Positions 14,667 to 23,820 of a DNA stretch of 64,000 nucleotides are shown here, piece after piece. The position numbers were made by a program, and so were the translations under genes. Each line of letters begins with the position of its first letter. The first letter of the stretch is position 1. The notes beneath the pieces are model-generated. The model searched no databases and had not been told where the DNA came from. It saw only the letters and a program-made list of their open reading frames with translations. This DNA is from an uncultured Prochlorococcus sp. (lineage in GTDB: Bacteria; Cyanobacteriota; Cyanobacteriia; PCC-6307; Cyanobiaceae), in assembly GCA_902535175.1 (NCBI GenBank), contig CACASR010000007.1:1-64000 (forward strand). The letters are read 5' to 3'.

Positions 14667-15293
14667 ATGGGATTCAATGGAAAATCATTAATATTAGTCG
14701 GTTCAATACTCTTTATTTTTCAGATAGCAAATTTCATTTCAATAGAAACAATCACTCCTGAGCTTGAAAGAGCACAAGTGTTGGCCGCAATAGCTTCTTT
14801 AATTATTATTTTGATAGGTTTTTTATTTAAACAATTCAAACCATTAGCTGGTGAAAAAGCTGCTTTAAAAGGAGAAAATAAGTTTCTCTTCGATAGAAAC
14901 ATGCCAGATGAAGTTATTGATGAACTTGCATGGGGTTCTGAAGCAATATTAACTTCTACAGCAGCAGCAGCAATATTAATCCACAATGATGGCGTTAATA
15001 TATTAAGGAGAGGAATCACTTCAAGAAATGATTTTAAACCTGGGGAAACTTGTCTAAGATCTATAAAAGATATGAAATTAATATCATTAGCAAATACTAA
15101 ATTTTATCCTGGAAGAGATGAATTTTTTAATTTTTGCGCCGAAATCCCATCTATCTTAGTTGTACCTATAAATAATAAGGCTTTTATATTGATTGGGGGC
15201 TGGAGTGCTAAGTGTTTTACGAAGTCTGATGAAAAATGGATTAATAACTGGTCCAAAAAAATTAATAATATTTTTACAAAAAATAAAATTTAG
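14667..15293 (+). CDS. cytochrome b6f cofactor assembly protein, CCB2/CCB4 type (DUF2930)
   Basis: This 208-aa protein has two membrane helices (about residues 8-24 and 36-54) and a soluble domain with the family motif ELAWGSEAILTSTAAAAIL and NILRRGI. CCB2/CCB4 proteins act in covalent attachment of heme c-n to cytochrome b6 in phototrophs. The gene is single, divergent from the 103-aa gene and convergent with lptC, whose stop overlaps by 4 bp (TTAG). The ATG start lacks a clear ribosome site, as is common here. Confidence 0.88.
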   Translation: MGFNGKSLILVGSILFIFQIANFISIETITPELERAQVLAAIASLIIILIGFLFKQFKPLAGEKAALKGENKFLFDRNMPDEVIDELAWGSEAILTSTAAAAILIHNDGVNILRRGITSRNDFKPGETCLRSIKDMKLISLANTKFYPGRDEFFNFCAEIPSILVVPINNKAFILIGGWSAKCFTKSDEKWINNWSKKINNIFTKNKI

Positions 15294-15913
15294 AAATAAA
15301 TTATTGATTTTACTCTTTTATCTTTTGCTTTAAAGCTTACTGATTCAGTAGATAAATTATAGTAAGCATTTTCTGAATTTATTTCATATTTATTTTCGTT
15401 ATTTTCATCTTTTAATATATATTTTACTGGATTGAAAAATTCAATTACGTTATCTGAACCCAATAAGGCTTTTCCTGAACTTAAGATGATATTTTTATTT
15501 TCAAATCTTATATTACCCTCTAATTGATAGTTAGTATTTTCTATATTCCAAATAAAATTATCAGCATATAAAAAATCCCCATCTTTTTTAAGAGTTTTTA
15601 ATTTAACATTACCTTTCAATTTCAGGAGTTTATTGTTGTCTGATAATATAGATTCTTCTGAACTAATAATATATTTAGTTTCATCTCCATTGAGAACATT
15701 AATAATAGGGTTTTTTAATTCGAATTTTAATTCAATATTGTCATAACTTGAATTTGGACTGGTAATTGAGTATATTTTATCTCCATTTTTAGAGAAAATA
15801 GTCATATCTAAACTTTCTATTTTTTGTATTACTTTATTTCTATCAATTACATTTGGGGCGCAACCAAGCATAAATAATGGAAGGAAAATTATTAATCTAT
15901 TAATGTTGCTCAT
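15290..15913 (-). CDS. lptC: LPS export protein LptC-like lipoprotein
   Basis: This 207-aa protein starts with a short signal sequence and the lipobox MLGC (Cys18), so it should be a lipoprotein. The body is mostly beta strands with repeated segments such as KLKGNVKLKT and YQLEGNIRFENKN, as in LptC, which passes lipopolysaccharide from the inner-membrane LptBFG complex to LptA. Cyanobacterial LptC proteins are divergent, so the call rests on shape and motifs. It overlaps the end of metG by 14 bp. Confidence 0.75.
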   Translation of the reverse strand: MSNINRLIIFLPLFMLGCAPNVIDRNKVIQKIESLDMTIFSKNGDKIYSITSPNSSYDNIELKFELKNPIINVLNGDETKYIISSEESILSDNNKLLKLKGNVKLKTLKKDGDFLYADNFIWNIENTNYQLEGNIRFENKNIILSSGKALLGSDNVIEFFNPVKYILKDENNENKYEINSENAYYNLSTESVSFKAKDKRVKSIIYF

Positions 15914-17441
15914 ACTCCAGTTTAGTTATGATTGGAGTGGGTTTTGGAAGACTTGAGTTACTTACTAATAATCCCCAACTTAATTGATTTTTCCAAGGAA
16001 TTTCTTCTCTGTAAATAGAACCTAATTGCTCATTAATTTTTGTAGATAATTCGGGCAATAAAGGTATTAATAACAATCCTATTATTCGGGTACTTTCTAG
16101 AACGTTATAAATAATATGTTTAACTAAAGGTAGATTTTCTTTATCTTTTATTAACAGCCATGGCTGATTATCATTCAAATACAAATTTGTATTAATTGCT
16201 AAGCTAAGAACTTCATTAGCTGCTAGATCTAATTTATAGTTATCAAAGTTATAAATATAGTTTTCGACTGCAATTTTGGCAGAATTCTCTAATTTATTTT
16301 CACTTAAAAATTTTTCATTATTTGGCACTTTATTATCAAACCATTTTCTAGACATAGATGATGTTCTATTTAATAAATTACCAATTGTATTAGCTAAGTC
16401 ATTATTGATAATGTCAACAAATCTTTTATCTTGAAAATCTCCATCATTTCCTAGTGATATGTCTTTAATGAGGTACCACCTTACAGGATCATTTCCATAT
16501 TTTGTAAGCAATAAATCAGGGTCAAGTACATTTCCCAAGCTTTTACCCATTTTTTGCCCCTCTCTTGTAAGAAATCCATGCCCAAAAACCTTTTTAGGAA
16601 CATTCATATTGGCAGAAATGAGCATTGCGGGCCAATATACAGCATGGAATCTCAGAATGTCTTTACCAATAAAATGAACATCAGCTGGCCATCCTCTATT
16701 AATTGATTTTTCCAATGAATGATCTGTAGCATCTGAGCTAATGGCGCTTACATATCCAAGTAAAGCATCAAACCATACATAAAAGGTATGGTTATCGTAA
16801 CCAGGGACAGGAATTCCCCATGAGACATTTGTTCTTGAAATTGAAAAATCCTTTAAACCTCTAGATACAAAATTTATAATTTCATTCTTTCTTTCTATTG
16901 GCTCTATAAAAGATGGTTCGTGGATTATTTTCTCAATTTCTTTTTGATATTTAGAAAGCCTAAAAAAGAGATTCTCTTCATTTTTCCATTCTAGATTTTT
17001 TTGATGTATAGGACACTTGTATGTTGATGAGTTTTCTGGATTATCTTTAAATTCTTCACAACCGACACAATACCAACCTTTTTGCACTCCCATATAGATA
17101 TCATCTGATGCTTTTACTCTTTCATAAAATTCATTAACAACCAATTCATGATTTTTTGAGCTTGTTCTTATAAATTTATCAAAGGATATATTCCAATTTT
17201 TCCAATCATTAGTAAAGACTTCTGAGATTTCATCACAATGTGATTTAGGTTCAATACCCTTTTCATTAGCTGTTCTTTGTATTTTTAAACCATGTTCATC
17301 AACACCAGTGATAAAAATAACATCTTCACCTGCAAGCCTTTTATACCTAGCTACTGAGTCACAAATTATTGTTGTATATACACTTCCTAAATGGGGTTTA
17401 TCATTAACATAGTATAAAGGTGTAGTAATGACAAAAGTCAT
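15900..17441 (-). CDS. metG: methionyl-tRNA synthetase
   Basis: This 513-aa class I synthetase charges tRNA-Met. The HIGH-type motif is PHLGSVY near residue 20, the KMSKS motif is KMGKSLG, and a zinc knuckle is seen as CVGCEEF with KCPIH. The C-terminal half is the helical anticodon-binding domain; there is no extra tRNA-binding EMAP-like domain, so it is a short form. It precedes lptC (14-bp overlap) and follows the compact RNB gene after 68 bp. Confidence 0.97.
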   Translation of the reverse strand: MTFVITTPLYYVNDKPHLGSVYTTIICDSVARYKRLAGEDVIFITGVDEHGLKIQRTANEKGIEPKSHCDEISEVFTNDWKNWNISFDKFIRTSSKNHELVVNEFYERVKASDDIYMGVQKGWYCVGCEEFKDNPENSSTYKCPIHQKNLEWKNEENLFFRLSKYQKEIEKIIHEPSFIEPIERKNEIINFVSRGLKDFSISRTNVSWGIPVPGYDNHTFYVWFDALLGYVSAISSDATDHSLEKSINRGWPADVHFIGKDILRFHAVYWPAMLISANMNVPKKVFGHGFLTREGQKMGKSLGNVLDPDLLLTKYGNDPVRWYLIKDISLGNDGDFQDKRFVDIINNDLANTIGNLLNRTSSMSRKWFDNKVPNNEKFLSENKLENSAKIAVENYIYNFDNYKLDLAANEVLSLAINTNLYLNDNQPWLLIKDKENLPLVKHIIYNVLESTRIIGLLLIPLLPELSTKINEQLGSIYREEIPWKNQLSWGLLVSNSSLPKPTPIITKLEYEQH

Positions 17442-17509
17442 AAAGCTTTTTTATTAATACTAACAGATATTTTTTAAACTAATAACAACCTATTATATTT
17501 ATTATCTTA

Positions 17510-18694
17510 TTAATAAATAAACTCTAAAAGATTACTATCATTTATAATATATTTAACTTTATATATTTTATTACTATATATTTCTATTGATACAAAAAGA
17601 GTAATAAGTATTTCTAGTGAATAATCTGGAAAATAAACCAAAGCAATATTTTTTTTATTATTAATCCATTTAACGAATATTATTTTATAAAAAGGTTTTT
17701 TTTCATTTTTAAAAAATAATGTTAAATATTTAAATTTATCATTTTTAAATATATTATTATTCTCTGATTGTCTAATCTTTGAATAATCAATAATCTTAGA
17801 TATTGAATCTTTACTTAGAACATCGTAATTGTTAATTTTATTATAGACTTGCCTTTGTATAATTAAATCAAGATATCTTCTCAATGGTGATGTACATTGT
17901 ACATACATTTTAAGGCCTAGTGATTCATGGATTCCTGGCTTAGTAGTTATGTAACTCCTTCCCATATATTGTTTTAATATTATATATTTAATATCACTAT
18001 CGTTGTATCTATTAAGTATTTCAGATGGATTGCAGTTTAATTTCTGAATCCTAAATGCAGCCGCTAAATTATATTTATTCATAAATAAACTTGTTACATA
18101 ACCCATTAATATCATTGATTCTGCAACTATAATTTGTGATATTGTTTTCTCTAGTTTAGTTAGTATAATCTTATCCTCATATAATTTAATTTTACTATTA
18201 GGACTTTCAAAAATAATTGCTCCTTGTTTTTTTCTGAATGTAATACTTTTTTCTAATAAATTTTTAATCTCAATTAATTCTATTTCTTCTTTAGGTTCTA
18301 TTTCTAATATTTCATTTGCGTCTTCATATGTTAATTGATATTTTGGTTTTATTATTGCTTCAGTTATTTCATATTTATTTATTGATCCATCGTCATTGAA
18401 TTCTATTGCTGCACTAATAGTTTCTGAAACTTTATTTTGAGCTAGATTTGCTTTTTCAAGAATATCTTTAGGTAGCATTGGGACATATTGATCAATTAAA
18501 TACAAACTGCTATTTTTCTTTCTTGCATTTAAATCAACATTAGAGTCATGCAAAATGAGTTTGCATGGATTACTAATATGTATCCATAAATTTTTTTTAT
18601 TTCCTTCTTTTATTTCTATTGAAATAGCGTCATCAACCTCATGTGGATCATCTGAGTCAATAATATATGTTTTTAAATTAGTTAAATCTTTCAA
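17510..18694 (-). CDS. rnb: compact RNB-domain exoribonuclease (RNase II family)
   Basis: This 394-aa protein keeps the RNB catalytic core: YIIDSDDPHEVDDAIS near the N-terminus (D13, D15/D16, E19, D21, D22) and CTSPLRRYLDL around residues 267-277. It should be an active 3'-5' RNA exonuclease. It lacks the N-terminal cold-shock domains, and the C-terminal S1 domain is reduced to a divergent 60-residue tail, so it is much smaller than RNase II/R (600-800 aa). The gene order rpmG-rpsR-rnb-metG suggests cotranscription with ribosomal protein genes. It contrasts with the degenerate RNase R-like gene at 667-2889. Confidence 0.9.
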   Translation of the reverse strand: MKDLTNLKTYIIDSDDPHEVDDAISIEIKEGNKKNLWIHISNPCKLILHDSNVDLNARKKNSSLYLIDQYVPMLPKDILEKANLAQNKVSETISAAIEFNDDGSINKYEITEAIIKPKYQLTYEDANEILEIEPKEEIELIEIKNLLEKSITFRKKQGAIIFESPNSKIKLYEDKIILTKLEKTISQIIVAESMILMGYVTSLFMNKYNLAAAFRIQKLNCNPSEILNRYNDSDIKYIILKQYMGRSYITTKPGIHESLGLKMYVQCTSPLRRYLDLIIQRQVYNKINNYDVLSKDSISKIIDYSKIRQSENNNIFKNDKFKYLTLFFKNEKKPFYKIIFVKWINNKKNIALVYFPDYSLEILITLFVSIEIYSNKIYKVKYIINDSNLLEFIY

Positions 18695-18739
18695 ATATTT
18701 GAGATATTAATTATAGTGTCAACTATATTCAATATGAAA

Positions 18740-18961
18740 TTATCCTTCAGGATTTACGAAGGGTAAAAGAGCTACAATTCTGGCTCTCTTTACAGCTAAT
18801 GTAAGATCTCTTTGTTGCTTAGAGGTTAAACCTGTCATCCTTCTTGGTAGGATTTTGCCCCTCTCAGTTATGAATTTTTTTAGTAGTTCTACATCTTTAT
18901 AGTCAATAGGATCTCCAGGTTTGATAGGTGATAATTGTTTTTTAAAAATTGAATTAGGCAT
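18740..18961 (-). CDS. rpsR: 30S ribosomal protein S18
   Basis: This 73-aa protein shows the bS18 core: [34 protein letters not shown] and [13 protein letters not shown]. It binds the central domain of 16S rRNA with S6. It lies 17 bp downstream of rpmG, the usual cyanobacterial and plastid pairing, and is followed by the rnb gene on the same strand. Confidence 0.97.
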   Translation of the reverse strand: MPNSIFKKQLSPIKPGDPIDYKDVELLKKFITERGKILPRRMTGLTSKQQRDLTLAVKRARIVALLPFVNPEG

Positions 18962-18978
18962 GATTTAATTTGATTTGA

Positions 18979-19173
18979 TTACTTAATTTCTTTGTGAATT
19001 GTCATTCTGTTTAAATGAGGATTAAACTTTTTTAGTTCTAATCTTTCAGTTGTATTTCTACGATTCTTTTCAGTAGTATATCTTGAGACACCATTTGATC
19101 TCTTAGGATCTGTGCTTGTCCTAGCTTCAGTACATTCCAGGGTCACTACAACTCTTGTCCCTTTTTTGGCCAT
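18979..19173 (-). CDS. rpmG: 50S ribosomal protein L33
   Basis: The true start is the ATG at 19171-19173 ([17 protein letters not shown]), giving 64 aa; the 80-aa track ORF adds 16 residues with no family match. The [18 protein letters not shown] and [18 protein letters not shown] segments are typical of cyanobacterial bL33. It heads the rpmG-rpsR-rnb cluster and is divergent from pheT, with a 101-bp gap that should contain both promoters. Confidence 0.95.
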   Translation of the reverse strand: MAKKGTRVVVTLECTEARTSTDPKRSNGVSRYTTEKNRRNTTERLELKKFNPHLNRMTIHKEIK

Positions 19174-19274
19174 TTTAATTAATACTTTATTGTATAATTT
19201 TCTATTGTACATCTTCAACAAACTTTTTTGAAGATATACTCATTTCTTTTATCATCATTGGTTAAAAAATATAT

Positions 19275-21719
19275 ATGAAAGTTTCTCAAAATTGGTTGAA
19301 AAATTTAGTAGAAATTACTTCTACTCCTGAAGATCTCTCTGAGAAATTGTCTATTGGTGGATTTGAGGTTGAATCATTAGAAGATTGTTCAGAAAATGTA
19401 AATGGTGTTGTTTTAGGTAAGGTATTATCTGTTTTAAAACACGAAGGATCTGACAAACTTTCAATTTGCCAAGTCGATATTGGTAATTCAAGGAATTTAC
19501 AAATTATCTGTGGTGCGCGCAATATTAAACCAAATATTTATGTTTATGTTGCTACTGTCGGCGCGAAATTAAATGCAGTTGATTTAACTATTAAAAGAAG
19601 CGAAATTAGAGGTGTTATGAGTGAAGGAATGATATGTTCACTGCAAGAACTTGGTTTAGAAGACTCTAGCGAAGGTATAGAGATCATTGATGAAGATTTA
19701 GCATTAAAACATGAATTGGGCACCCCAGGGTCTGATTTGCTTCAATTAAATGATTTTATATATGATTTAGCGATTACAGCTAATAGACCTGACGGAATGT
19801 CTGTTATAGGTATAGCCCGTGAAATTTCTGCCCTTTTAGAATCCACCTTAAATTTTCCAGAATTAAACCATAAATACAATATTCATTTACTTAAAGGAAT
19901 TAAACTTTGTCCAGAAGCAATTGAATCTAATTGCATTTATACAATAAGCTGCATTGATGGAGTAAATGGTGGGAAATTATCGCCAAATTGGCTTAAAGAC
20001 CGTATAGAAAAATCAGGAATAAAATCCATTAATCTTTTAGTTGATTTGACAAATTATATCCTTTTAGAACAAGGTCAACCTTTGCATGCGTTTGATAAAG
20101 ATAAACTGTCAAACTTAATTGGTAAGGAAGTTTCTCCAGAAGATTTCTCTGTAAGAAAAGGAAAGCATAACGAAAGCCTTATTTGCTTAGATGGTAAGGA
20201 ATATGACTTAAATGACAATATCACAGTCATTACTTGTTGTAATAAACCGGTAGCTATTGCTGGGGTGATAGGCGGTTTAGAGACTTCTGTAACTGATACT
20301 ACCTCATCTATTTATCTTGAAGGCGCTGTTTTTAATCCAGTTACTATAAGAAAATCTTCAAAGGCGGTTGGCATAAGAACAGAATCTAGTAGCAGGTATG
20401 AAAAAGGGATTTCATCAAAAAATACAATAAGTGCAGTAACAAGGGCAATTAATCTTTTAGAAGAATATTTTTCTATTAATTTACCAATCATCAATACTTC
20501 CAATTTAATAAGTAATGAGGATATATTTATTAAACTACGGAGAAATCGAATACATAAAATTCTTGGTCCATTAATAATTAAAGGTCAATCTGAAAAAAGA
20601 AATTTATCTGATAATGAAATAGTTGATAAATTAACACTAATAGGTTGTACTTTAAAGAATAAAGAATATGGCTGGGATGTAGCAGTAATTCCTAATAGAT
20701 CACATGATTTAATAAGAGAAATAGATTTAATTGAAGAAATAGCGAGATTAATAGGGTATGACAGATTCGACTTAAAACTTCCTAATCCAATCAAGCCTGG
20801 AAAATTGTCATCAGAACAGTTGGCATTGAGAAAAGTAAAAAATGGTTTTATAGAAAATGGTTTTAACGAGGTACTAAGCTACTCTCTTGTTCCTGAAGAA
20901 AATGAAAAACTTATAAAGATTTCTAATCCTTTGTTATTAGAAACAAGTTGCCTTAGAGATAATATCTGGAAAGAACATTTGGAGATAGTGAACCGAAATA
21001 TAAAAGCTGGACAAGCAAGTTGTTATATATTTGAAATTGGAAATGTTTTTCAAAAGAAAACTGAGTTCATTCAAGAAGAAGTTCTAAATGGTGCTATTTA
21101 TGGGAATAAAAAATTTGGAAAATGGATAAATTCGGGTAAGGATAACGATCTTAATTATTACCAGGCCAGAGGAAAGTTAAAGGAGGCTTTATCATCTTTA
21201 AACATAAAAATTGAGGATAAACCTACTGATTCAATTGATTTTCTTCATCCAGGAAGAACAGCGAAATTAGTTATTGAAGGAAAAGATGCAGGTTATTTTG
21301 GTGAAATACATCCAAAACTAATATTAGAAAAGAAGTCATTAAAAAAAGTTTATTTATTTAACATTAATGTCTCTAACCTATTGGGAGCTAGTACAAGAAA
21401 AAATAAATGGATTCCAATATATAAGCAATACCCAATTGTTCCGAAAATGGAAAGGGATATAAATTTTGTTTTCAGTAAGAATTTCTTAATAAGCGAAATA
21501 ATATCACAGATAAGAAAAACAGGAAAAAATCTCTTAGAGGAGGTAAATTTACTTGATGTTTTTGAAGATACTAAATTTGGAGATGATCATATAAGTTATA
21601 CATTTAGATTATCTTATAGAGATAAAGATAAAACATTACTGGACTCGGACATTTCATCAATACATTCAAATATCGTTTCGAATGTAGAAAAATGTTTTAA
21701 TACAAAATTGAGGAATTAA
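19275..21719 (+). CDS. pheT: phenylalanyl-tRNA synthetase beta subunit
   Basis: This 814-aa subunit pairs with PheS (not in the window) to charge tRNA-Phe. Domains in order: N-terminal tRNA-binding/EMAP-like domain (about 40-150, GLVLGKVL-type strand GVVLGKVLSV), B3/B4 editing domain (PNWLKDRIEKSG, AFDKDKL, VIGGLETSV), B5 domain, catalytic-like core and the C-terminal ferredoxin-fold anticodon-binding domain (PIVPKMERDINFVF to the end). Length is normal. It stands alone and ends just before a strong inverted repeat. Confidence 0.97.
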   Translation: MKVSQNWLKNLVEITSTPEDLSEKLSIGGFEVESLEDCSENVNGVVLGKVLSVLKHEGSDKLSICQVDIGNSRNLQIICGARNIKPNIYVYVATVGAKLNAVDLTIKRSEIRGVMSEGMICSLQELGLEDSSEGIEIIDEDLALKHELGTPGSDLLQLNDFIYDLAITANRPDGMSVIGIAREISALLESTLNFPELNHKYNIHLLKGIKLCPEAIESNCIYTISCIDGVNGGKLSPNWLKDRIEKSGIKSINLLVDLTNYILLEQGQPLHAFDKDKLSNLIGKEVSPEDFSVRKGKHNESLICLDGKEYDLNDNITVITCCNKPVAIAGVIGGLETSVTDTTSSIYLEGAVFNPVTIRKSSKAVGIRTESSSRYEKGISSKNTISAVTRAINLLEEYFSINLPIINTSNLISNEDIFIKLRRNRIHKILGPLIIKGQSEKRNLSDNEIVDKLTLIGCTLKNKEYGWDVAVIPNRSHDLIREIDLIEEIARLIGYDRFDLKLPNPIKPGKLSSEQLALRKVKNGFIENGFNEVLSYSLVPEENEKLIKISNPLLLETSCLRDNIWKEHLEIVNRNIKAGQASCYIFEIGNVFQKKTEFIQEEVLNGAIYGNKKFGKWINSGKDNDLNYYQARGKLKEALSSLNIKIEDKPTDSIDFLHPGRTAKLVIEGKDAGYFGEIHPKLILEKKSLKKVYLFNINVSNLLGASTRKNKWIPIYKQYPIVPKMERDINFVFSKNFLISEIISQIRKTGKNLLEEVNLLDVFEDTKFGDDHISYTFRLSYRDKDKTLLDSDISSIHSNIVSNVEKCFNTKLRN

Positions 21720-21731
21720 TAGTATTGCTAT

Positions 21732-21778
21732 TCTCATATAAGACTATAAACTAGTCTATATACAATTCTTATATGAGA
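21732..21778. terminator. nested inverted repeat downstream of pheT
   Basis: TCTCATATAAG (21732-21742) and CTTATATGAGA (21768-21778) are a perfect 11-bp inverted repeat; inside it lies AGACT-N7-AGTCT (21741-21757). It starts 13 bp after the pheT stop, so it may terminate pheT, though it lacks a T tract. The inner element recurs three times about 0.5-0.9 kb downstream, so it is more than a plain terminator. Confidence 0.5.
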
Positions 21779-21824
21779 TAAGTAATAATCCTATAAAACT
21801 AATTAATGTTGTATTATAACTATC

Positions 21825-22073
21825 ATGATCAATTTACTATCTCTACTTCTATCTTCAGTACTGTGGGTACAAGTCCCTCAGTGGTCAGATGATTGGTCTA
21901 AATGTGCTGTTGATATACCAGATGCCTCATGCCATTGGTATATAACTGCTCCAGACAATACTTTTGGGGAAGGTTTTGATTGGGCTAGTGCTCCTTGGTT
22001 TGATGCTAATGGATTAAGTGATATTCCTAGTATTGATAAACAAACTGCCATTGAAAAGCTTCAATCTAAGTAG
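21825..22073 (+). CDS. small secreted protein, 82 aa
   Basis: The protein begins with a hydrophobic segment (MINLLSLLLSSVLWV) that may be a signal peptide, then a Trp- and Asp-rich acidic body: QWSDDWSKCAVDIPDASCHWY has two cysteines seven residues after one another's helix, which could form a disulfide after export. It ends TAIEKLQSK. Not recognised by name; it lies alone between the nested inverted repeat and a tandem repeat array. Confidence 0.65.
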   Translation: MINLLSLLLSSVLWVQVPQWSDDWSKCAVDIPDASCHWYITAPDNTFGEGFDWASAPWFDANGLSDIPSIDKQTAIEKLQSK

Positions 22074-22074
22074 T

Positions 22075-22091
22075 ACTGTCTTTAAGGCAGT
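22075..22091 (+). terminator. short hairpin after the 82-aa gene
   Basis: ACTGTCTTTAAGGCAGT forms a 6-bp stem including one G-T pair and a 5-nt loop, two bases after the stop codon. There is no T tract, so termination here is only possible, not shown. Confidence 0.35.
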
Positions 22092-22180
22092 GCGGGTAGA
22101 AGAAAAAGTCATTTATAGCAGTACTTTTTAGCTATTATTTATTTCTTGGACAATCAAAGGACATAATTTATGGGTCTACT

Positions 22181-22345
22181 AGTCAATTTTTAATTTTTCC
22201 GGGCATTAACAGGTTGAGTATGTGCATAATTTATTCAAATTTACAATCAGCATTGTCTTATAAATCTGTTATGAGACTACTTAATAGACTAATTATAAGT
22301 CTCATATTAGAATTATTATACAACTAGATTTTTATTTTTTTCAAA
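22181..22345. repeat. tandem repeat copy 1 (165 bp)
   Basis: This unit begins AGTCAATTTTTAATTTTT, includes GGCATTAACAGGTTGAGTATG, TTATTCAAATTTA and AGACT-N7-AGTCT (22286-22302), and ends with TATACAACTAGATTTTTATT. The next unit repeats the same order of motifs from 22346. It lies in the 592-bp stretch between the 82-aa gene and the ribbon-helix-helix/J-domain gene, in which I see no convincing gene. Confidence 0.8.
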
Positions 22346-22509
22346 AGTCAATTTTACATTTTTCACGGCATTAAGCAGTTGGGTATGTGAATGATTTATT
22401 CAAATTTAGAAATAGATTTATCTTATGTATCTATTGTAAGACCATATAATAGACTAAATATAAGTCTCATATAAGAAATATTATACAACTAGATTTTATT
22501 TTTTTTAAA
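22346..22509. repeat. tandem repeat copy 2 (164 bp)
   Basis: Closely matches copy 1 throughout: AGTCAATTTTACATTTTT, GGCATTAAGCAGTTGGGTATG, TTATTCAAATTTAG, AGACT-N7-AGTCT at 22451-22467 (exactly 165 bp after copy 1) and TATACAACTAGATTTTATT. Small differences are spread evenly, so the duplication is not brand new. Confidence 0.8.
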
Positions 22510-22665
22510 AGTCAATTCTATTTTAATTTACGTTTATAAATAATGATTTTTCTCTAAATTTGGACAATAAATAATTAATGAATTTCAGTTATTTTGTAAT
22601 TCGCAGCTATCTTATATAAGGCCATCTATTGGACTCATGATAAGTCTTGTTTAAGAATGAGTATA
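22510..22665. repeat. tandem repeat copy 3, degenerate
   Basis: Starts with AGTCAATTCTATTTTAATTT like the other units; the middle has diverged, and the end again matches as AAGGCCATCTATTGGACT, N7, AGTCTTGTTTAAGAATGAGTATAC (element at 22631-22647). The end runs into the stop codon of the convergent ribbon-helix-helix/J-domain gene. Confidence 0.6.
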
Positions 22666-23676
22666 CTAATTTCTGTATAGATTTTTTAGCAATTGATACG
22701 CTTCATTTAATTTCCTCATTTGATCTGTTGATCCTCCAGCATCTGGATGCGTCTCTAAAGCTATTGATTTATAGGCCTCCCTAATTTTTCGTAATGTATG
22801 AGCTGATCCTGCGGATGTTGATAAATTCAATAATTTAAGTGCTCCATGTACTGTCATTGTTGAGTCCAATGTTTCAAATGAATTTGATCTGTTATTTCGC
22901 TTAAATCTACTTATAAACCTTCTCATAAGTGTTGGGATCCTATTAATAAGATCTGATGTAGCAAAAGGGTCTTCTAAAACGCCAATCATTAATAAAACAA
23001 TTTCAAGGGATGGATTTTTCTTTATCCAAAATGGGCATATTTCAGACATTAATTTATTGGCAGCACTCCATGTAAATGGTAGATTTTCAGTTCCATCAAG
23101 ATTTGGCCATATATCCCTTCCAAACCAATCCATCGAAGCTTCTACTACATGATCATTAGGAACTGATCCATATAAGGTTTTCCAATGACTAATTAACTCA
23201 ATTCGACATTTTATTAATTCAGTTTCTTTAATTGTATTAATTTGAATATCATTGATATTCTCCTTTAATTTTTCACTATTAATACTCCTTCTTAAATTCT
23301 TTACTTTTTTTTCAACAAAATTGGGAAGGCTTATGTTTGAGTTAGCTTTTTCTTTATATTGATTGTTATTTGAAAATCTTTTATTCGAAGATATCTCATT
23401 TTCTTCTTTTTTTTCGTTTGATTTAATTAATACCAATGCAGTATCTTCATCAATATTTAAATTTTCATTATTCTTCTTCTCGTTAAAGTCTATTTCTTGC
23501 TGTTGATTCTTAGGTAGTAAATCATCGTCTTGAAGAAGTTCTTTAAGTATCTTTTCTATTACAGGTCCTCTTGCTCTAAATCCCCACTCTTTTCGTAATT
23601 GATCAAACCTGGAAATTAGTTCCTCAGGTAAATCAATTGAAATTCTTTTTGTATTTGAATTTTCAGGAATATTCAA
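22666..23676 (-). CDS. ribbon-helix-helix / C-terminal J-domain fusion protein
   Basis: The N-terminus (about residues 11-47) of this 336-aa protein fits a ribbon-helix-helix DNA-binding domain: KRISIDLPEELISRFDQLRK and ARGPVIEKILKELLQ. A long Asn/Lys/Glu-rich linker (about 50-145) leads to a conserved middle domain with HWKTLYGSVPNDHVVEASMDW and LPFTWSAANKLMSE, and the last 55 residues are a J-domain with the HPD motif (ETHPDAGGSTDQM, NEAYQLLKN). HPD is needed to stimulate Hsp70 ATPase, so the protein may bring DnaK to DNA or to a DNA-bound partner; this is inference. The gene stands alone. Confidence 0.8.
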   Translation of the reverse strand: MNIPENSNTKRISIDLPEELISRFDQLRKEWGFRARGPVIEKILKELLQDDDLLPKNQQQEIDFNEKKNNENLNIDEDTALVLIKSNEKKEENEISSNKRFSNNNQYKEKANSNISLPNFVEKKVKNLRRSINSEKLKENINDIQINTIKETELIKCRIELISHWKTLYGSVPNDHVVEASMDWFGRDIWPNLDGTENLPFTWSAANKLMSEICPFWIKKNPSLEIVLLMIGVLEDPFATSDLINRIPTLMRRFISRFKRNNRSNSFETLDSTMTVHGALKLLNLSTSAGSAHTLRKIREAYKSIALETHPDAGGSTDQMRKLNEAYQLLKNLYRN

Positions 23677-23820
23677 TAATATTTTCTTGAATAGTAATGA
23701 ATTTATTTAATTTTATTCAAAAAAAATTGAAAGTCCATACAGAATAATGTTTTTAAATTAAAATCAATTTATTCTTCATGTCACAAGACAATTAATTATC
23801 TTTTTATAATAAAAATAAAA

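Noticed and set aside
22205-22327. Possible short ORFs inside the tandem repeats (copy 1 encodes SYKSVMRLLNRLIISL in one frame and copy 2 a similar string)
   Set aside because: The frame similarity follows from the DNA repeat itself; copy 2 has no good start and copy 3 is broken, so a noncoding repeat is the simpler reading.
22181-22665. CRISPR array
   Set aside because: Repeats are about 165 bp, degenerate and directly abutting, with no 20-40 bp spacers and no cas genes.
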